Both the position numbers and the translations under genes were made by a program. DNA of 64,000 bases, taken from assembly GCA_937899245.1 (NCBI GenBank), contig CALDKB010000035.1, positions 1-64,000 of the forward strand. Direction: 5' to 3'. Shown one piece after another: positions 50,757 through 60,430 of this stretch. The notes under the pieces are model-generated. The model saw nothing but the letters and a program-made list of their open reading frames with translations. It did no database searches and was not told the DNA's origin. This DNA comes from an uncultured Bacteroidales bacterium (GTDB lineage: Bacteria > Bacteroidota > Bacteroidia > Bacteroidales > ML635J-15). Each line of letters starts with the position of its first letter. The first letter of the stretch is position 1.

Positions 50757-51803
50757 ATGACAATGGACGAACAGTTCATGAAACGATGCATAGAACTTGC
50801 AAAATGCGGGTTCGGCACGACATCGCCAAACCCTATGGTCGGGGCTGTAATTGTTTGCGAAGGTAAAATCATCGGCGAAGGCTGGCATCATAGATGCGGA
50901 GAAGCACATGCCGAAGTCAATGCAGTAAATTCCGTAAGCGACAAGTCGCTGCTAAAGAAATCGACAATATACGTCTCGCTTGAACCTTGCGCCCACGTTG
51001 GTAGAACTCCGGCTTGTGCCGACATGATTATCCGCGAAGGAATACCTAACATAGTAGTCGGAAGTATCGACCCATTTGAGAAAGTGGCAGGAAAAGGGAT
51101 CGAAAAATTGAAAAATGCCGGCAGAAACGTAAAAATCGGTGTCCTAAAAGACGAATGCGACTGGCTTAACAGGCGATTTTTTACATTTCATACGAAAAAA
51201 CGCCCATATATAATTCTAAAATGGGCTCAAACAAACGACAAATTTATCGACCGCAAACGCGAGAACTCAAGCCAGAAACCGCTCGCAATAACAAACCAGC
51301 ATTACAATACATTGGTGCACAGATGGAGAACCGAGGAAGACGGAATACTTGTCGGAACAAATACGGTAATGCTTGACAACCCCCAGTTGACGGCACGCCT
51401 GTGGTCTGGCCGAAACCCTGTGCGAATCTGCTTAGACGAAAATTTGTGCATTGCACCAGAAAGCCGCATTCTTGACGGACAAGCAACAACCATAATCATT
51501 AACTCACAAAAGGATAGCACAGAGGGCAACCTGCTTTTCTGCAAGGCGGATTTCAACGGAAACATTGTAACACAAATCCTCGACATATTGTATCAACACG
51601 AAATTCAGTCGGTCATTGTCGAAGGTGGAGCACAAACATTAAGATCGTTCATATCGCAAGGCTTATGGGACGAAGCAAGAGTCTTCACAAGCAACCAGAT
51701 TATCGGATCGGGGATAATGGCTCCGGAGTTCAACTTTTCTGCCGACGAACACGAAACAAACGGAGACGTTTCTCTCGACACATATTATCACTACGAGCAT
51801 TAG
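50757..51803 (+). CDS. ribD: Bifunctional riboflavin deaminase/reductase RibD
   Basis: RibD performs the deaminase and reductase steps of riboflavin synthesis. The N-terminal deaminase has the zinc motif His51-Ala-Glu53 and Cys78/Cys87 in EPCAHVGRTPAC. The C-terminal reductase domain (about 150-340) has GILVGTNTVMLDNPQLTAR and SVIVEGGAQTL. The 348-residue length is normal. It is transcribed after the TPR gene, with a CPBP protease gene four bases after its stop. Confidence 0.95.
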   Translation: MTMDEQFMKRCIELAKCGFGTTSPNPMVGAVIVCEGKIIGEGWHHRCGEAHAEVNAVNSVSDKSLLKKSTIYVSLEPCAHVGRTPACADMIIREGIPNIVVGSIDPFEKVAGKGIEKLKNAGRNVKIGVLKDECDWLNRRFFTFHTKKRPYIILKWAQTNDKFIDRKRENSSQKPLAITNQHYNTLVHRWRTEEDGILVGTNTVMLDNPQLTARLWSGRNPVRICLDENLCIAPESRILDGQATTIIINSQKDSTEGNLLFCKADFNGNIVTQILDILYQHEIQSVIVEGGAQTLRSFISQGLWDEARVFTSNQIIGSGIMAPEFNFSADEHETNGDVSLDTYYHYEH

Positions 51804-51807
51804 GACC

Positions 51808-52680
51808 ATGTCAATCTTCAACATAAAACGAAATTTTTCTTCTGCGGAAAAAATTCTAATCATACTTATATGCATTTGTGTTGGCTTTTGCTGCAGTTCC
51901 ATGGTTGTCAGTCTACTATACAATGTTTTTAGCGGAACTTCAACCTACAAGCTGCTGCTAATCATATCCTCGCTCCTATCGTTTGGTCTTGCCGCCATAC
52001 TTGCAGCATTTGTCCTACGCGACGGTGAAAGGACTTTCGAGCATTTAGGATTCAAGCGACCAAAATGCACGACAAACATTACACTTCATTTTGTACTTGT
52101 AATAGTCTTCATGCTTGCAATAATACCAGCAATAGAACTAATAACAAGCTGGAATTCAACATATTCATTTCCCGAACCACTCAAATGGCTCGAAGAATAT
52201 TTCAGGCAGGCCGACAAGAATTCAATGGAATCAACTATTCGCGCCCTATCCGGCGACGGAATTGGCATTTTATTGCTAAACTTGTTTGCCATAGCACTGA
52301 CACCTGCAGTCTGCGAGGAAATGTTCTTCAGAGGAATCATGCAGAAGCATCTTGTCGACATAACCAAAAAGCCAATAGTAGGAATTATACTAACCGCTTT
52401 TATCTTTTCGGCGATCCACATGCAATTTTCGGGTCTCCTACCACGATTTCTCCTTGGTATGGCTTTAGGATACTTATATTTTAGGTCCGAATCGCTCTGG
52501 ACATCTATTGCTGCACATTTCACGAATAACGCAACCATTATACTCATTGCATATTTCAGCGACATAAACATCACCGACACCCCGGAATTAAGCAGCTTTG
52601 CCACTCCGCTATGGATATGCATGATTACAGGCGGACTATTTGTCGCCACTATTACCGGACTGAAAATTTTCAGGAAATAA
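51808..52680 (+). CDS. CPBP-family intramembrane metalloprotease
   Basis: The 290-residue polytopic protein has about eight hydrophobic helices and the Abi/CPBP motifs. These are Glu170-Glu171 followed by FFRG (173-176), His204 in FSAIHMQFS and His237 in AAHFTNN. Such proteases are related to Rce1 and often act in bacteriocin self-immunity or membrane protein processing, though the substrate here is unknown. It closely follows ribD, in the same transcriptional unit. Confidence 0.88.
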   Translation: MSIFNIKRNFSSAEKILIILICICVGFCCSSMVVSLLYNVFSGTSTYKLLLIISSLLSFGLAAILAAFVLRDGERTFEHLGFKRPKCTTNITLHFVLVIVFMLAIIPAIELITSWNSTYSFPEPLKWLEEYFRQADKNSMESTIRALSGDGIGILLLNLFAIALTPAVCEEMFFRGIMQKHLVDITKKPIVGIILTAFIFSAIHMQFSGLLPRFLLGMALGYLYFRSESLWTSIAAHFTNNATIILIAYFSDINITDTPELSSFATPLWICMITGGLFVATITGLKIFRK

Positions 52681-52723
52681 TTTTATTTTCAAGACATGCC
52701 CGCAAAAGGCACACCTTATTTAT

Positions 52724-52731
52724 TATCTTTG
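52724..52731 (+). promoter_or_regulatory. Promoter of the second WYL regulator, -7 element
   Basis: TATCTTTG, 24 bases before ATG 52756. It excludes the longer frame from 52696. Confidence 0.6.
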
Positions 52732-52755
52732 TTACGAAGACAAATAACTTACAAG

Positions 52756-53667
52756 ATGGCAATAAACCAAATGAACAAACTAGTATGGATAGTTGACACC
52801 ATACGTAAGTCCAAAAAAATCACCTTCGAGGAACTCAATCGGAAATGGAAGGAAAACGAAGATTTGAGTAATGGAGAAGAACTACTGAAGCGCACTTTCC
52901 ATAAATGGAAAGAAAGCATTGCCGACACCTTTGGACTCGACATCGAATGCGACAAACGTGCTCCGTACTATTATTCCATAATCAACGACGACGACCTTAA
53001 GCAAGGCTGTATCGAAAACTGGATACTAAGCACCTACGCAGTCAGCAACTCAATAATGGAAAGCAAATCAATCAAGGACAGAATCATTTTGGAGGATGTG
53101 CCAAGTGGACGCGAATATCTAGACCCCATCATTGACGCGATGAAGAATAACCGTCTAATTCATATCTCATATTATAATTTTTGGCGCCACGACACACTGC
53201 AGCATTTTCTTATTCCGCTTTGCGTGAAGCTTTACCGACAACGCTGGTACTTAGTTGGGCGCTCGTGTCATTCTTGTGAAGATAGAGTTTATGGGCTCGA
53301 CCGCATCAAAGATTTCCGTTTGTCAAGTCACACATTCGAGTACCCAAATGATTTTGACCCGCAGGAATTTTTCAACGGCTGTTTTGGTGTAATTTCAAAA
53401 AAAGATGTCAAGATTGAGGACGTATTGATAAAGGCTAATGCCTTGCAAGCTAACTACATACGCAGTCTTCCCATGATGCCAAACCAAGAAGAAATCGAAA
53501 AGAATTCCGACTTTAGCATTTTCAAGATACGAGTCCGCCCAACCTACGACTTTGAACAGGAACTGCTATGGAACCGCGACGAAGTGGAAGTACTAGAACC
53601 CAAGTGGTTGCGAAAAGAAATAAGCGAAATTATCAAAAGAATGCAGAAAAAATACAAAACACGTTAA
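52756..53667 (+). CDS. WYL-domain transcriptional regulator (tRNA-adjacent copy)
   Basis: The 303-residue protein has an N-terminal helix-turn-helix (ITFEELNRKWKEN, LLKRTFHKWKESI). The WYL domain contains RLIHISYYNFW, LIPLCVKLYRQRWYLVGRS and RVYGLDRIKDFRL, and a WCX-like C-terminal domain follows. It is clearly homologous over its length to the island regulator at 23545-24465, for example in the spacing of (M/V)PSG(N/R)xYLxPI and RxFYRD/RTFHKW. It is the first gene of the accessory patch and starts a unit with the 53669 gene, one base after its stop. Confidence 0.9.
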   Translation: MAINQMNKLVWIVDTIRKSKKITFEELNRKWKENEDLSNGEELLKRTFHKWKESIADTFGLDIECDKRAPYYYSIINDDDLKQGCIENWILSTYAVSNSIMESKSIKDRIILEDVPSGREYLDPIIDAMKNNRLIHISYYNFWRHDTLQHFLIPLCVKLYRQRWYLVGRSCHSCEDRVYGLDRIKDFRLSSHTFEYPNDFDPQEFFNGCFGVISKKDVKIEDVLIKANALQANYIRSLPMMPNQEEIEKNSDFSIFKIRVRPTYDFEQELLWNRDEVEVLEPKWLRKEISEIIKRMQKKYKTR

Positions 53668-53668
53668 C

Positions 53669-54319
53669 ATGAAAGTATATACCCATTATTATAATTACAA
53701 AGAAGAAGCCTTTAGATGGAGAACATTGTTGCAATTCGGCCAATCATGGGATATAATAGGTTCTGTTATTATGAAAAATCCAGGGACTGCAGCCCCAAAA
53801 TGGCAGGTAACAGATATTGAACTCATCAACAACTTATTAAAATTTGAAGATTCTCATGATTATTGGTATGAGTTTTCAGCAGACTCTTCAATGAATTGTG
53901 TAGCCGAATTATTTGCTTTTTACTATGGGAGAAATAACACAGACCAGCTTAGCGGAGTAATTCAACTTTTCAATCTTTTTTATGTTAGAGAAGGAAACTT
54001 ATTTAATGCATTGAAAAAAGACAAAGAAACATCAACAACCTTCAAATTTGACACAGAAGAAGATATACTTAATTACGATATAAACCATCTGGTTATGCCG
54101 ATTTACTTGGGTTTTGCTGATTTAGCATATCATAGTAAATATCGCTTCCGTGCAGAGCGTTTCTTCAATAAAGCAAAATCGTTGGGGATGAATTATTGCC
54201 ATCCAGAATATACAAAGAATAACTTTATTCATCCACTGTACCTTATGCGATATGGTAAAAATAAGAAAGAATCAATAAGGACCAAAAATAACTTTAAGAA
54301 TAATTCATATAACATATAA
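53669..54319 (+). CDS. Hypothetical protein, possibly DUF1643-like
   Basis: The 216-residue protein contains FGQSWDIIGSVIMKNPGTAAPKW near residue 24-46, weakly recalling the DUF1643 core around its (M/L)xNPSTA string. The C-terminus is rich in Asn and Lys. It is clearly AT-richer than the housekeeping neighbours. It begins one base after the WYL regulator stop, so the two are almost surely co-expressed. No signal peptide, no membrane helix. Function unknown; the family link is a weak inference. Confidence 0.7.
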   Translation: MKVYTHYYNYKEEAFRWRTLLQFGQSWDIIGSVIMKNPGTAAPKWQVTDIELINNLLKFEDSHDYWYEFSADSSMNCVAELFAFYYGRNNTDQLSGVIQLFNLFYVREGNLFNALKKDKETSTTFKFDTEEDILNYDINHLVMPIYLGFADLAYHSKYRFRAERFFNKAKSLGMNYCHPEYTKNNFIHPLYLMRYGKNKKESIRTKNNFKNNSYNI

Positions 54320-54322
54320 AAA

Positions 54323-54416
54323 ATGAAAGATTTTGCAGCAATAGACTTTGAAACAGTAAATCATTCATGCTCTGGCATATGCCGTTATAGCTAAAAAATA
54401 TAAACCTAAAAATTAA
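54323..54416 (+). pseudogene. Remnant of a DnaQ-like 3'-5' exonuclease gene
   Basis: The first 20 codons read MKDFAAIDFETVNHSCSGIC, the standard start of exonuclease-domain proteins (Exo I motif DFET). A stop follows at 54392. In the next frame from 54379 the reading resumes as AYAVIAKKYKPKN with a stop at 54414, matching the usual downstream strand. So the fragment carries a frameshift and is truncated. The rest of the gene is gone. It marks past gene loss in this accessory patch. Confidence 0.65.
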
Positions 54417-54420
54417 AGCC

Positions 54421-54723
54421 ATGATAGAACAGAACAACATGAAACGCAATCGTCACAACGAAGAATTGATGTTTGATGAACTTACATCAGCCATCGAAAC
54501 CATTGATTCCGTAGCCGCATTTACCGGCAAGACATTTAAGCAAGTTGCCGACATATATCATACGTTGGCAATCAACCGTTTGACCGAGGTTTTGATAGAC
54601 GCCGGCGACGAATGGGACAGGAACAACAATGATATGAGAAAATTCATCAAGGAAGAATTATATCAGCATCGCAACTGGTGCTACGAAAACCAGCCATTAA
54701 GAATCGAAATAGAGAAAGAATGA
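54421..54723 (+). CDS. Hypothetical small protein, 100 aa
   Basis: The product is charged and helical (ELTSAIETIDSVAAF, RLTEVLIDAGDEWDRNNNDMRKFIKEEL), with no signal peptide. I do not recognise a family. ATG 54439 is an alternative start. It lies between the exonuclease remnant and initiator tRNA-Met. The 290 bases after it hold no convincing gene, only a 26-codon frame near 54865. Confidence 0.55.
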   Translation: MIEQNNMKRNRHNEELMFDELTSAIETIDSVAAFTGKTFKQVADIYHTLAINRLTEVLIDAGDEWDRNNNDMRKFIKEELYQHRNWCYENQPLRIEIEKE

Positions 54724-54975
54724 CGAAAAGGATTTGTCGGATTGAAAAAAAGTAAATTTGAGAAATCGTTTCCTTTTGAAATTTTGGTTAACGGACTTCG
54801 TGAAGCTCGGGGAGAGTAATGATGGAATCGAAGTCTAAAGTAATAACAATTTACACCATATATTATGACAAGTAACAAACAAAAGTCTGACATTAATCAA
54901 ATGTTGACGAACAATGAGATTGAAAATCTTAAAAATTATTTCTAAGTCACTCTACGCAGACTCCTTCCATTTGCA

Positions 54976-55007
54976 TAAAAAAAGGACTTTTCAAATGAAA
55001 AGCCCTT
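54976..55007 (-). terminator. Terminator after initiator tRNA-Met
   Basis: Minus-strand stem (11 bp, one G-T pair; 54982-54992 with 54997-55007) followed by a T-run. Confidence 0.8.
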
Positions 55008-55011
55008 ATAG

Positions 55012-55084
<73 letters not shown>

Positions 55085-55131
55085 ATTGCGTTGCAAAAAT
55101 ACATTTTTTTTATTACACGACAAAATTTTAC

Positions 55132-55169
55132 AAAAAAAAAGAAGGCTGGAATTTCCAATTCCAGCCTTC
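55132..55169 (-). terminator. Terminator of the outer-membrane barrel gene
   Basis: A perfect 13-bp stem (55141-55153 with 55157-55169), loop TCC, followed on the minus strand by nine T. Confidence 0.92.
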
Positions 55170-55182
55170 TACAACTTTTAAA

Positions 55183-56913
55183 TTAAAACATATATGTCAA
55201 ACCGGCCATAGCATTAAAGCCCTGCGCCCTATAGTTGTTCCAAATATAGTAACGCTGGCATGCTATATTGTTCAAGTTCAAAAACACACTGAACTTTTCA
55301 TTAAACCTATATTCGCCAAATAAATTTACATCAACTACGGCCTTCATCTTTTTCTCTGCGTATGTTCCGTCTGCCAGATATTCCTTTGCGTAGCACGAAT
55401 TGAGGAAATAACCCTCAACACCAAATGTAATCTTATTTGTCAGCCTATAAGATGCCTTCAACGAAACGTCTATGTCCGGAGTCTGCCATGGACGTTCCCC
55501 ATTGGCAAGCTTTATGTAATAATAGTAATGACCCTTCAACGAAATGTCAAGTCCCTGTGCGATATTTCGCAACGCCAGTTCCATATAGGCACCAACCCTA
55601 TCGACATCAGTGTACTCCATAGTGAACTTGTTCTTAAGTGGAGATACAGAAGTGTCGTTCACGAAGAACATCATGCTATTGATGTGCGAATAGTTTGCAT
55701 TGATATGCAGGAATACCTTCTTGCTGATATTTGCCTTTACGCCGACATTCGCATCGTGCTGGCAGTCGGAAGTGCCAAAGTTTGCAAAATTGTTTACGAA
55801 TGGATTTATTCGGGAAATGAATTCAAGGTTGTTGTTGTCGAGATGTCCGCTATACTTAACGTATGGCAATACTGCATTGCTGACATTAAGTTGAACGAAC
55901 AAATCCGGATAGAAATGATACTTAACTCCGCCAAGAAGTTCGCCACAAGCGTTTACACCGGCACGTATCTTCCATTTTTCAGAACTGAAGGTAAAATACG
56001 GCTCTGTATTTAGTATAATTTCATTGTATGCCGGGTTAACTGCTGGAGTCGCTCCTTCCGGGTTCTTGGCAGTATTTCCATTGAAAACAAAATCGACATC
56101 AAGTCCGTAGCCGACTTTCTTTACAGTACGGCCAATGTTTGCCAACAGCGATGCCTTGTGCTGACCATCTTTTGTCTGCGTAAAGAAATATTGATAGCCA
56201 CCATCAAGCAGATAATTCCAGTGCTTGCGACCAGTCTGCTCCGATTCGAGACGCATATTCGCCCCTAATCTATAATACCTTTGCTTCTGAATTTCTTCGC
56301 GCGTATCAACATAGTTGAAACTATCCCAATTGATTGTGTTTACATCGCCATAAACAGCAGGATCGTAACCATAATAGTTTACGCCATTGGTCGAGAAAAA
56401 TACCTTGCCCGAAAGCACCGACTTGAACAGAATTCTCTTCCCGTAGGCCTCAAAGGCATTGTCGTCGTAGGCAGAATAAATCTTCTGGTCAAGACAATTC
56501 TTTATCTTGCCCCACGAAGAATGATGCCGTGCATACAATCCCATCGAATAGTTCTTCTGTCGCTTCGAATTAACATAGCCCTCGAAGAACGGTGAGATAT
56601 AGTTCCCGTATCCGACCTTTATCATTCCCGTATTAAGCGGCTTCAAGGCTTCGCCCTTCACCGTTGCGGCAGGTATCTTGCTTGGAGTAAAAGTAGTCTT
56701 GTACATTGTCGGAACAACATCGTATTCAAACTTTGGCTCAACCTTTACCGTATCGAGTATCACCGGATAGCTAAGAATTCTATTGGCATCCTTAAGCACT
56801 GGCGAAAACTCGTTGTAGATGACAATCGTCTGGTCTTCCAAGGTATTGTTTTCCTGCGAAAACAATGTTCCCGAAAACGCCAGGACCGACAACAATAATA
56901 ATAGGACTTTCAT
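55183..56913 (-). CDS. Outer-membrane TonB-receptor-like beta-barrel without plug
   Basis: ATG 56913 gives a signal peptide (MKVLLLLLSVLAFSGTLFS) and a 576-residue product. The mature part has many long amphipathic strands (YFLNSCYAKEYLADG, FSVFLNLNNIACQRYYIWN) and a C-terminal GLTYMF ending in Phe. It resembles the barrel of TonB-dependent receptors, but no plug domain is present. The frame is open further upstream to 57045; that part overlaps the preceding gene and lacks a leader. ATG 56934 is possible. It follows the 1,097-residue TPR gene closely. Confidence 0.8.
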   Translation of the reverse strand: MKVLLLLLSVLAFSGTLFSQENNTLEDQTIVIYNEFSPVLKDANRILSYPVILDTVKVEPKFEYDVVPTMYKTTFTPSKIPAATVKGEALKPLNTGMIKVGYGNYISPFFEGYVNSKRQKNYSMGLYARHHSSWGKIKNCLDQKIYSAYDDNAFEAYGKRILFKSVLSGKVFFSTNGVNYYGYDPAVYGDVNTINWDSFNYVDTREEIQKQRYYRLGANMRLESEQTGRKHWNYLLDGGYQYFFTQTKDGQHKASLLANIGRTVKKVGYGLDVDFVFNGNTAKNPEGATPAVNPAYNEIILNTEPYFTFSSEKWKIRAGVNACGELLGGVKYHFYPDLFVQLNVSNAVLPYVKYSGHLDNNNLEFISRINPFVNNFANFGTSDCQHDANVGVKANISKKVFLHINANYSHINSMMFFVNDTSVSPLKNKFTMEYTDVDRVGAYMELALRNIAQGLDISLKGHYYYYIKLANGERPWQTPDIDVSLKASYRLTNKITFGVEGYFLNSCYAKEYLADGTYAEKKMKAVVDVNLFGEYRFNEKFSVFLNLNNIACQRYYIWNNYRAQGFNAMAGLTYMF

Positions 56914-56947
56914 ATCTTTTGTCTTTCGCATCATTTTACAATTCATT

Positions 56948-59900
56948 TTATTCGTTAGTTTCATTGGTTTCGGCAGGTTCCGTTGCCGTCGGAACTTCAT
57001 CAACAGGAGCATCTTCGGGCTGTTGTTCTTCCGCCTTGCTATCATCCGACGATTTAACAGGAACTATTTCGCTAGGATCTATTTCGGGAACTGCCGGCTC
57101 CTCCGGAATAACTTCCTCAGGGAATTCGATTTCTAAGCCCTCTTCAGGGAATAGTTCTTCGTCTAGCTCGTCCTCTACAAGATTAATCTTCAGCTTAAGC
57201 ATTTCCTCCTCCTGACGTGCTGCCTCTTCCGCCTCAAATATTGCCGACAAGTTTTCACTTGCTTCGTCCTTGATGCCATCTGTTTCATTGTCGTAGTTGC
57301 TCAATACCGACTGCAAGGTATGCTTTGCCGAGAATATGTCCTCCTGCTCGAAATATATCTGGGCTAGCAAGATATAACTCTTGGCCAGCCAGTATGCATA
57401 CGGTGTGCTCGACTGTGCAAAGTCATAGATTATCTCCTCGGCTATGCTGTCGTTTCCATTCTTGTAGTTTATCAATGAGGTCATGTACTTTGCCTCTGCT
57501 CCCTCGTAACTTACAACTTCCTGAGACAAAGATTCGTACAAGCCAAGAGCACGTATCAGATTATCCTTTGCATAATAAGACTTTGCCATCTTGTAGTAGG
57601 CCTCACGAACCAGATCCTCGTCTGCCTGCTCGCTTTCAATTACCGCTGCTGCCGATGAAATAACATTGTCGTAGTTGTTGAGGCTATACGCACAACGCAA
57701 ACGGCCAAGGGCTGCAACTAATTTTGTCGATTTGTTCTCCGCTATCGGATATAGCTTATCATAATATAGGTATGAGTCTGCCCAATTTTCCTGGTCGAAC
57801 AATATCGAAGCAGCCTTCAAGACGCTTTCTTCGGTATATGTGCTTGTTGGCGCATCGGCAACGTAGCGATAATTCTTAACCGCCTCTTCGTTGTCCTTGA
57901 AGAAGAAATGAAGCTCTGCCTTGTAGTAGTTGGCTTCGATGATATATTTGCCCTTTGGATATTCGTTGATATACTTGCCAAGAGCATTCAATGCCTCAGG
58001 ATATTTTTTGTCGAGGTACAATTTCTTTGCCGATAGCCATATTATCTCGTCCTGCTCGTCCTTGCTGATTTCAACTCCCGAACCTTCGCTGTTCGCATAC
58101 TCGATATATGCATCCGGCTTGTCAAGTTCAAGATATATAGACTTGATCATGTCGTTTGCGTTACTTGCCTCCTCGGTGCCTGGGTATTCGGCAACCACCT
58201 GCTTATAGTATGCAAGCGCATCGTCATAATGCTTTCGGTTGAATGCAATAGCTCCAAGACTCGACAATGCAGTACTCTTGTTTGACGAATGCGGATACTC
58301 CTCAATAAGCATCTCGTAATAATACTTTGCCGAATCCTCAACATTCAATGCTGTCTGGTACGAGCGAGCTATCTCAAACATTGCATTGCCGGCATATTCG
58401 GAATTAGGATAGTCGCGGAGAAGACGTTCGAGTGCCGCCACCTTGTTGCTTGCCTTCTTTAAGCCTCCGTAAGAAAGCGACAGCTGGTATAAACTATAGT
58501 CGGTTTCTATAAGTCCAATATTTACCGCCTTGCTGTAGTATTCTGAAGCAGGAGCAAATTCGCTGCTGATATAGTAGCAGTCGCCAATACGGTTGAATGC
58601 ATCATTGGAAATAGCATTCGGCGTTGTGTCGCTAAGACTTTCGTATTTGCGGAACCATGAATTTGCAACATCATATTGCTTTCTGTCGAAATATGCATAA
58701 CCGAGATTGTAGTGTGCTCGGCCATACTCGTCGAGACTTACAGACCCGTTTGCGTTTACAAACTCCTTAAACTGGTCGATAGCTACGTCGATATTTCCCT
58801 GGCGATAATTTGCCTCGGCCTTCCAGTAACGGGCCATAGTTTCAAATTCACGATTATATTTTCCGTACTCAATTGACTTGTTGAACATTTCTATCGCCTC
58901 TGGATATTTCTGCGACACGAAAAGTTCTTGTCCTCGAATATACGTCAATCGCTGGTATGCCATATCGACTTTTGAATTTCTGTTCGTCAGGCCTTCAATA
59001 GTTGTTATTGCTCGCTGATAGTTCTTTGCGCTCATGAATGCATCGAGCAAATAGTCGTAGGCATACTCGGTTCGCGGCGTATTCGGATATTCCTCAATGT
59101 AGCGGGTGAAAGCATTTATCGCCTCGTTGAAAGGCGACAACGACAATTCAAAGCACAACTGCGCGAAATTAAACAGAGCGTCTTCCTTGATTACAGGATT
59201 ATAGTTGTATAGCGAAGCCACCTCAAAAGCCCTTCTTGCCTCAAATTTCTTATCTATCTTCATGTAGCAGTCGCCCATAAGGTATGAAGCATTCTGTCCT
59301 ATCGTATCTTTTGTCCGCTGAATCTTGCCGAAGTTCTTCGCTGCCTCTTCGTAACGGCCTAATGAATACTGGGCATAGGCAAGTTCGTAATAGTCGAAGT
59401 CGGTAGCCGACGTATTGGCTTCCATATAGCGTTTCAAATACGGAATTGCCTCGGCATATTTTTCGCTGCGGACATACGACAAACCAACTATCTTGGCGTT
59501 TTCTGGAGCTGCGCCGACAAAATCCTCTCCAAACTTGTCGGCATATTCAACAACCGCCAGATAATCTTCCTGCATGTAATATATTTGTAGAATATAGAAA
59601 GGGACTATTGTAGAGAACGTTGGATTGTCCTGAAGTTTCAAAAATCCGTTCAATGCAGTCTGGTACTGCTCGTTGATATATTTAATGTGTGAATAGAAAT
59701 ACAAGCTCATTATTCCGTATAGGTCATCACGCTCAATATTCTCGTAGAAGGTCTTGGCCGCATCGTCAAAGTTTTTGCGTGCAAAGTAGCAATGTCCCAT
59801 CTTGAAGTAATATTCCGACTGCTCTGAAGTGTCGAGTTCCGTTCTGTTCACTTTCTTGTACCAAGCAAGAGCATTCTTGTACTTCTTGTCGCGGTAATAC

Positions 59901-60241
59901 ACATTTGCCATGCTGAACGACGCATCGTTGATATTTGAACTTTCAGGATGACTTTCAAAATAGCGGTCAAGCTGATATTCTGCATCCTTGTTAAATATCT
60001 TCATCGAACACATAGCAAAATAAAACGCTGCATCATCTCGATATGTCGCATTTTCAATGCCGCGGTCGTTCATTATCTTGCAGAACTCTTTCTGTGCCGA
60101 CACATACATTCCCCTGTCGTACAATTCTTTAGCACGACTATATGAATATTCTGTCTCGTCGTATTTGTGTGTCTTCTGCGCTGGCGACATCTGAACCGCA
60201 AACAATAGAAGAAGCACTATAGCTATACTTTTAATTTTCAT
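56948..60241 (-). CDS. Large secreted TPR protein, 1097 aa
   Basis: A signal peptide (MKIKSIAIVLLLLFAVQMSPA) is followed by some two dozen TPR-type helix pairs spread over about 1,000 residues, for example YYLGHCYF-, NVYYRDKKYKNALAWYKK- and YAYFDRKQYDVANSWF-like units. The last 80 residues are very rich in Glu and Pro (EEVIPEEPAVPE). Such large TPR proteins probably scaffold envelope complexes. The outer-membrane barrel gene follows after a short gap, so the two may act together. No function is proven. Confidence 0.85.
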   Translation of the reverse strand: MKIKSIAIVLLLLFAVQMSPAQKTHKYDETEYSYSRAKELYDRGMYVSAQKEFCKIMNDRGIENATYRDDAAFYFAMCSMKIFNKDAEYQLDRYFESHPESSNINDASFSMANVYYRDKKYKNALAWYKKVNRTELDTSEQSEYYFKMGHCYFARKNFDDAAKTFYENIERDDLYGIMSLYFYSHIKYINEQYQTALNGFLKLQDNPTFSTIVPFYILQIYYMQEDYLAVVEYADKFGEDFVGAAPENAKIVGLSYVRSEKYAEAIPYLKRYMEANTSATDFDYYELAYAQYSLGRYEEAAKNFGKIQRTKDTIGQNASYLMGDCYMKIDKKFEARRAFEVASLYNYNPVIKEDALFNFAQLCFELSLSPFNEAINAFTRYIEEYPNTPRTEYAYDYLLDAFMSAKNYQRAITTIEGLTNRNSKVDMAYQRLTYIRGQELFVSQKYPEAIEMFNKSIEYGKYNREFETMARYWKAEANYRQGNIDVAIDQFKEFVNANGSVSLDEYGRAHYNLGYAYFDRKQYDVANSWFRKYESLSDTTPNAISNDAFNRIGDCYYISSEFAPASEYYSKAVNIGLIETDYSLYQLSLSYGGLKKASNKVAALERLLRDYPNSEYAGNAMFEIARSYQTALNVEDSAKYYYEMLIEEYPHSSNKSTALSSLGAIAFNRKHYDDALAYYKQVVAEYPGTEEASNANDMIKSIYLELDKPDAYIEYANSEGSGVEISKDEQDEIIWLSAKKLYLDKKYPEALNALGKYINEYPKGKYIIEANYYKAELHFFFKDNEEAVKNYRYVADAPTSTYTEESVLKAASILFDQENWADSYLYYDKLYPIAENKSTKLVAALGRLRCAYSLNNYDNVISSAAAVIESEQADEDLVREAYYKMAKSYYAKDNLIRALGLYESLSQEVVSYEGAEAKYMTSLINYKNGNDSIAEEIIYDFAQSSTPYAYWLAKSYILLAQIYFEQEDIFSAKHTLQSVLSNYDNETDGIKDEASENLSAIFEAEEAARQEEEMLKLKINLVEDELDEELFPEEGLEIEFPEEVIPEEPAVPEIDPSEIVPVKSSDDSKAEEQQPEDAPVDEVPTATEPAETNETNE

Positions 60242-60400
60242 TTTTCAAGTAGTTGACTATCAATATACTATTATCCTATTTACCAAAAATCAAAAATATG
60301 TTTTTTGTCACGGACAAAACACTTTCCTCATACCTTTTAATTAACACGATATTGTTTATTACTATCAATCATTGTTTTATGTTTTTTTGTACCTTGACTT

Positions 60401-60408
60401 TAATTTTG
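60401..60408 (+). promoter_or_regulatory. FtsE-like gene promoter, -7 element
   Basis: TAATTTTG, 22 bases before ATG 60431. Confidence 0.6.
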
Positions 60409-60430
60409 TAAATTATTAATAATTATCGTT

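Noticed and set aside
54865..54945. 26-codon frame upstream of the tRNA-Met terminator
   Set aside because: No start context, promoter or similarity; likely chance.
56914..57045. 44-residue N-terminal extension of the outer-membrane barrel gene
   Set aside because: It overlaps the end of the large TPR gene in another frame and would bury the signal peptide.
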